Positions 5,806 through 9,102 of a stretch of 9,102 bases of DNA are shown one piece after another (within the stretch, counting starts at the first letter, position 1; each line of letters starts with the position of its first letter). The notes under the pieces were generated by a model. It saw nothing but the letters and a program-made list of their open reading frames with translations. It did no database searches and was not told the DNA's origin. The position numbers and the translations under genes were made by a program. This stretch comes from Leptolyngbyaceae cyanobacterium CSSed165cm_216 (GTDB taxonomy: Bacteria > Cyanobacteriota > Cyanobacteriia > Phormidesmidales > Phormidesmidaceae): assembly GCA_007135385.1 (NCBI GenBank), contig SLIY01000465.1, positions 1 through 9,102 on the forward strand, in the 5' to 3' direction.

Positions 5806-8800
5806 TTAGACGGATAGGGTGAGCTGGGATCCCTGACTGGTTTTGGTGACATCAATGCGGGCCTGAAAGGCATCGCGAAAGTGGGGGATATGGGTGACGG
5901 CCAGGATGCAAGCAAAGTCCACGGCGATCGCGTTGATGGCAGCAATCAGGCGATCGCACCCCTGTTGGTCTTGGCTGCCAAATCCTTCATCAATGATTAA
6001 TAGTTGCAGGGCTGTGCCGGATCGCTGGGCTAACAGTCGGGCCAGGGCCAGCCGAATGGCAAAGTTGATCCGAAACCCTTCGCCGCCGGAATAGGTTTCA
6101 TAGGGGCGAGTCCCCTGGGCATCGGCAATCACAATGTCGAGGGTGTCGATTAATTTGGTTTGGCGGCTTTTGCTAGCCCGCTGGGTAACAAACTGCACAT
6201 GCAGTTGGTGGTTACTCAGGCGGCCCAACAGCCGGTTAGTTTCGGCCTCCAGTTGGGGCAGTAGATTTTCAATCATCATCGCCTGGATGCCGTTGCGACC
6301 GAAGGCCTGGGCCAGTTCCTGGTAAACCCGCTGCTGGTGCCGGGTCGCCAGGAGTTGCTGCTGTTGGTGGCTAAGTTGCTGTTGCAGGGAGGCCAAATGC
6401 TGTTGTTGCTGGGCCAAAGCGCCCCCCTGGGCTAGCAGGGCCTCCCGCTGCTGCTGCTGCTGCTGTAGCTTGGCCTCTAGGTGAGGCAGCGTCTGGGGGT
6501 CGTACCCTAGGTTGTTCAGATGGGTGGCCAGGGCGGTCTGCCGCTCGGTGAGGGCCTGCAGGTCTTGGTGCTGGGCCTGGTACTGGGCCTGCAAGTCCGC
6601 TAGTCGTTGACTCTGCTGGGGCTGCTGCTGTTGCCACTGGTGTAGTTTTTGCTGCCGCAGTCGCCAGGGCTGGGCCGCTTGCAGGGCCTGGCGTACCTGC
6701 TGATGGTGGTCGACAGCGTAGTTCAGGTGGGCGATCGCCGCCTCAAGCCGGTCTAGCTCTTGTTTCAGTTCGCTGCCCGCTAAGCTCTCCAACTCGCCAT
6801 TAATCTGGCCCAGGGCCTCGGTCAAGTCTTGCTGCTGGCGCTGCAATCGCCCTTGACGTTGTCGGGCCTGTTTGATCTCGTGGTGCTTGATATCGGCCCA
6901 GCGCAGTCGGTCCACCTGACCTCGGGCCAGGGCATGGTCGCGGTCGTCGTAGGCAAGTTGGCTGAGGGTTTGGTCGATATGGCGTAGTTCAGCCTGAATG
7001 TCGGTGGCGTAGCTGTTGGCCTCTAGGCACTGCTGCAATTGTTGGCGCTCTGTTTCCAACTGTTGCAGTTGGGCCTCAACGGTGGCCTGGTTAGCCAATT
7101 GGACTTCCAGTTGCCCTTGCTTGTGCAGCACTGGAGCATATAGCGCTAGTTCGGCCTCTACCGCTCGATATTCCTGGCGTAGCACCTGAATTTCCCGTTC
7201 TGACGCCGCCAGTTGCTCGCGAATCACCCAAATGTGAGCTTGGATATCCTGCTGTTCCAACCGGTGTCGTTCTTCCACCAGGGTGCGGTGGTGGTGGTCT
7301 AAGGGGCGATCGCAGAGGGGACAAGCCGCTTCAGGCTGAGTCAGCAATTGTAGCTTTTGGGCCACTTGGGCCAGTTGCCCCTCACAATTACGCTGGGTGG
7401 CTTGCAGGGCTTCCATAAAGCTGCGCCGTTCCAGCCCCTTTTCCCGTACCTGTTCTTGGTAGAGCCGCCGCCGCTCTAAATAGCGGCGGGTGGCCGATAC
7501 ATCTTGGACGGTGGCGACCAACTGGGGTTGTTGCTCCTGTTGCCTGGCCAGCTGGGCGGCGGTGGCGGTCAAGTCTTCTAAGCGGGTTTTGAGCTGGGTT
7601 TGGGCCTGGCGTAGATCCCCCTGTAGTTGTTGGCGGCGCTGCAACAGAGGCTCTGCCTGGAGTTGCAGGGCATCCAGGTGTTTTAGGTGAGCCTTGGCCG
7701 CCGCCAGTTTCTGTCGAGCCGCTTTGACCTCTGCCTGCTGCCTCAGAATCTGATCTAGGTCCGCCAGTTGCGTTGCGATCGCCGCCAACTGACTTTGTTT
7801 CTGCTGCTGCTGAGATTGGAGGGCCTGCTGCTGCCTCTCGTACTGGGCCTGCACAGGTTGGAGTTGTTGCTGTAACGTCTGGTACTGCTGGAACTGTTGA
7901 TTTAGCTGAGTGTCCTCTGCCTCTAAGGCTTGTAGGCGGGCCACTCCTGTCTGAATGTCTGTCGCCTGGGCCAGGATCGCTGTCCCCTGGCGGAGTTGAG
8001 CTTGCACCTGAGCCAGGGCATCAGCGGTTTGGCGACAGACCTGAGCCAGGTGATCATGCTGTTGATTCACCAGTTCCAACTGTTGTTGTTGCTGCTGGTA
8101 GTCCTGTTCTAGGGTTCTCAGGCGCTGCAAGCGTCGGCGATCATCTGTCTGTTGTTGCTCTAGGGTCTGCAACTCAGTTTGAATTGCATCCAAGCGCTGG
8201 ACCGTAGCGTCATAGTCTTGTAAGGCGGTCTGCATATCGTCGATTTGGGTCTGGCGCAGGGTCAGCTCCGCCTTCAGTTGTCGGGCCTGCTCTTTAGCTC
8301 GGTCAGCCAGCTGATCGTAGTGGTCCAACTTCAGCAGGTCGGCCAAAATCTGCTTGCGATCGCTGGGTCGCTTCAACATAAAGTCATCCGCCCGCCCTTG
8401 GCGCAGGTAGGCCGAATTGATGAACGTCTCGTAGTCTAGTTTGAGGTGACGGCAAATTAATCCCTGGGTCGCCCTGACCCCCCGCTGGGTCAGCACCCGA
8501 TACCCTGCCTCGGTCTGCACTTGAAATTCGAGGCTGGTGCCTTGCACCCGGTGTCGGCCCCGCAAAATGCGATAGCTGTGCTCCCCCTGGTGAAACTCAA
8601 ACGTGACTCGGGCCTCCATCGCCCCCTGGTGAATCACATCGTCATCCGCTGCCACCCGACTTTGACCCCAAACGGCCCAGGCGATCGCCTCTAGCAACGA
8701 CGATTTACCAGCCCCATTGGGGCCAGCAATGCAGGCCACATGCAACCCGGCAAAGTCGAGGTTGGCCTGGCGGTAGCTGAGAAAGTTCTGCAGGGTAATG

Positions 8801-8814
8801 TGCCGGGGAATCAT
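5806..8814 (-). CDS. sbcC: DNA repair ATPase/exonuclease subunit SbcC (Rad50 family)
   Basis: 1002 residues from ATG at 8812-8814; a TTG three codons upstream (8821-8823) is possible, but the family normally begins M-I-P-x-x-(I/L)-T-L-x-N-F. Partner of the nuclease SbcD; the complex cuts hairpins and protein-blocked ends in the cytoplasm. Seen in order: Walker A GPNGAGKSS (31-39); YLRQGRADDFM (~139-149); a very long Gln-rich coiled coil; the zinc hook C498-P-L-C501; a second coiled-coil arm with six consecutive Gln at 784-789; ABC signature YSGGEG (Ser909); Walker B LLIIDE (Asp942, Glu943); switch histidine in VTHIPHF (His975). All ATPase motifs are intact. The stop TAA is at 5806-5808. sbcD is not adjacent in this window, unlike the sbcDC operon of E. 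coli. No Shine-Dalgarno is visible. Confidence 0.95.
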   Translation of the reverse strand: MIPRHITLQNFLSYRQANLDFAGLHVACIAGPNGAGKSSLLEAIAWAVWGQSRVAADDDVIHQGAMEARVTFEFHQGEHSYRILRGRHRVQGTSLEFQVQTEAGYRVLTQRGVRATQGLICRHLKLDYETFINSAYLRQGRADDFMLKRPSDRKQILADLLKLDHYDQLADRAKEQARQLKAELTLRQTQIDDMQTALQDYDATVQRLDAIQTELQTLEQQQTDDRRRLQRLRTLEQDYQQQQQQLELVNQQHDHLAQVCRQTADALAQVQAQLRQGTAILAQATDIQTGVARLQALEAEDTQLNQQFQQYQTLQQQLQPVQAQYERQQQALQSQQQQKQSQLAAIATQLADLDQILRQQAEVKAARQKLAAAKAHLKHLDALQLQAEPLLQRRQQLQGDLRQAQTQLKTRLEDLTATAAQLARQQEQQPQLVATVQDVSATRRYLERRRLYQEQVREKGLERRSFMEALQATQRNCEGQLAQVAQKLQLLTQPEAACPLCDRPLDHHHRTLVEERHRLEQQDIQAHIWVIREQLAASEREIQVLRQEYRAVEAELALYAPVLHKQGQLEVQLANQATVEAQLQQLETERQQLQQCLEANSYATDIQAELRHIDQTLSQLAYDDRDHALARGQVDRLRWADIKHHEIKQARQRQGRLQRQQQDLTEALGQINGELESLAGSELKQELDRLEAAIAHLNYAVDHHQQVRQALQAAQPWRLRQQKLHQWQQQQPQQSQRLADLQAQYQAQHQDLQALTERQTALATHLNNLGYDPQTLPHLEAKLQQQQQQREALLAQGGALAQQQQHLASLQQQLSHQQQQLLATRHQQRVYQELAQAFGRNGIQAMMIENLLPQLEAETNRLLGRLSNHQLHVQFVTQRASKSRQTKLIDTLDIVIADAQGTRPYETYSGGEGFRINFAIRLALARLLAQRSGTALQLLIIDEGFGSQDQQGCDRLIAAINAIAVDFACILAVTHIPHFRDAFQARIDVTKTSQGSQLTLSV
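6448..6465 (-). repeat. (CTG)6 triplet run coding six glutamines in sbcC
   Basis: Six perfect CTG triplets on the plus strand (CAG on the coding strand) encode residues 784-789 of SbcC. It is the longest of several CAG/CAA-rich stretches in the coiled-coil arms. A uniform triplet run is a likely site of length change between strains. Confidence 0.7.
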
Positions 8815-8828
8815 CGGGGCCAAAGCAC

Positions 8829-8849
8829 TACTGTATCAAGGGTACAGTA
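8829..8849. promoter_or_regulatory. Inverted repeat just upstream of sbcC, possible operator
   Basis: TACTGTA (8829-8835) and TACAGTA (8843-8849) are perfect 7-bp arms around TCAAGGG, 14 bp upstream of the sbcC ATG. Its size and position suit a dimeric repressor site or a leader hairpin. The second arm runs into AGTACATGCGAACT, which resembles but does not match the cyanobacterial LexA box as I recall it. Confidence 0.4.
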
Positions 8850-8921
8850 CATGCGAACTCTAAGTACACCTGATCTTTGCAGATTTTGCAACCCCCATCC
8901 CCCTGTCACCATTCCCCACCA

Positions 8922-8943
8922 GGGCGGACACACCGGTCCGCCC
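8922..8943. repeat. GC-rich hairpin repeat GGGCGGAC/GTCCGCCC
   Basis: GGGCGGAC (8922-8929) and GTCCGCCC (8936-8943) pair perfectly around a 6-nt loop ACACCG. It is followed by CTACGCCTACG-type sequence. From memory, such GGGCGGAC...GTCCGCCCCTAC hairpins are dispersed in many copies between genes of some cyanobacteria (REP/MITE-like). Transcribed on the minus strand it could also act as a hairpin. Confidence 0.6.
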
Positions 8944-8974
8944 CTACGCCTACGCTGCGTCTACGTTCCCCAGC

Positions 8975-9038
8975 CGTGGGTTACGGCGGTGACTGAGGTG
9001 GCCTAGCGATCGCCCTATCCCCGACCGCCTAACCCACG
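8975..9038. repeat. Imperfect inverted repeat of the GTGGGTTA family, possible MITE-like element
   Basis: CGTGGGTTACGGCGGT (8975-8990) pairs with ACCGCCTAACCCACG (9024-9038) with a single bulged base. The 33-nt spacer contains a HIP1 octamer at 9006-9013. GTGGGTTA/TAACCCAC arms are, as I recall, a common dispersed intergenic repeat in filamentous cyanobacteria. No transposase is present, so it would be non-autonomous. Confidence 0.6.
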
Positions 9039-9102
9039 CTACTGGTACGACACAGCTAAAGTGAGGCATTAGATTCGACTATGCCGCCGCCTCAAACACA
9101 GG

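Larger units (their letters stand above)
279..9013. repeat. HIP1 octamers (GCGATCGC), 13 copies
   Basis: Sites begin at 279, 635, 2355, 2659, 4723, 5924, 5950, 6731, 7306, 7775, 8356, 8681 and 9006, about one per 700 bp. That is far above chance for an 8-mer and is typical of many cyanobacterial chromosomes. The copy at 7306 lies in the zinc-hook codons of sbcC. The span given runs from first to last copy. Confidence 0.9.
8815..9102. other. Gene-free end region with sbcC upstream DNA and dispersed-type repeats
   Basis: No gene is supported in these 288 bases up to the window edge. Next to the sbcC start lie a 7-bp-arm inverted repeat and three GTAC tetramers (8842-8845, 8847-8850, 8864-8867). 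From 8922 on there are two stem-loop repeats and a low-complexity CTACG-rich link (8944-8965). The sbcC promoter should lie in 8824-8900, but I see no convincing -35/-10 pair. Confidence 0.5.

Noticed and set aside
6440..6470. CTG repeats as part of a CRISPR array
   Set aside because: They are in-frame triplets coding glutamine, with no spacer-repeat structure.
6371..6637. Ala/Pro-rich minus-strand ORF of 88 codons inside sbcC
   Set aside because: A frame-shifted reading of the CAG-rich coiled-coil region; such repeats leave all frames open.
7773..8207. Plus-strand ORF of 144 codons opposite sbcC
   Set aside because: An antisense shadow of the Gln/Leu-rich coiled coil, with low-complexity Pro/Gly/Val sequence.
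8847..8860. AGTACATGCGAACT as a LexA box
   Set aside because: The second half is GAAC, where the cyanobacterial consensus I recall needs GTAC or GTTC, so it is kept only as a resemblance.
8740..9006. Plus-strand ORF of 88 codons across the sbcC start
   Set aside because: It begins inside sbcC on the opposite strand and runs through repeat DNA; no protein-like features.

Overview
The window looks like chromosomal DNA from a cyanobacterium. It holds 13 copies of the octamer GCGATCGC (HIP1), spread over coding and intergenic DNA on both sides of every gene. It also carries a group 2 sigma-70 factor of cyanobacterial type, a cyanobacterium-style SbcC, and intergenic inverted repeats ending in GTGGGTTA/TAACCCAC. 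A filamentous Leptolyngbya-like lineage is a guess from general resemblance, not something shown here.

Layout, left to right. (1) Positions 1-1151, plus strand: the C-terminal ~380 codons of a gene that enters from the left edge. (2) 1220-1393, plus: a 57-residue ORF with a ribosome binding site, possibly a remnant. (3) 1430-2014, minus: a 194-residue coiled-coil protein. (4) 2015-2552: a gene-free spacer between divergent genes, with several inverted and direct repeats. (5) 2553-4224, plus: a two-gene unit with a 4-nt gap, coding for a Cys4-type small membrane protein and then a ProA-family protein. (6) 4221-5177, minus: a group 2 sigma factor whose stop codon overlaps the ProA-family stop. 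(7) 5393-5530, minus: a 45-residue membrane-anchored peptide upstream of the sigma gene. (8) 5531-5805: an AT-rich spacer. (9) 5806-8814, minus: sbcC, full length. (10) 8815-9102: a gene-free end with an inverted repeat next to the sbcC start and two stem-loop repeats of dispersed type.

Functionally this is a mixed housekeeping region, not an obvious island: transcription control (sigma factor), DNA repair (SbcC) and a proline-pathway-like enzyme. No phage, transposase or CRISPR genes are visible. The strongest oddity is the ProA-family protein. It keeps the family fold motifs, but the position of the catalytic cysteine is valine (residue 262), and the usual C-terminal FGLGAE and HARGPMGLE motifs are rewritten. 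It may therefore not be a working glutamate-5-semialdehyde dehydrogenase. It is probably co-transcribed with the small Cys4 membrane protein. That pair is the best candidate here for an undescribed function.
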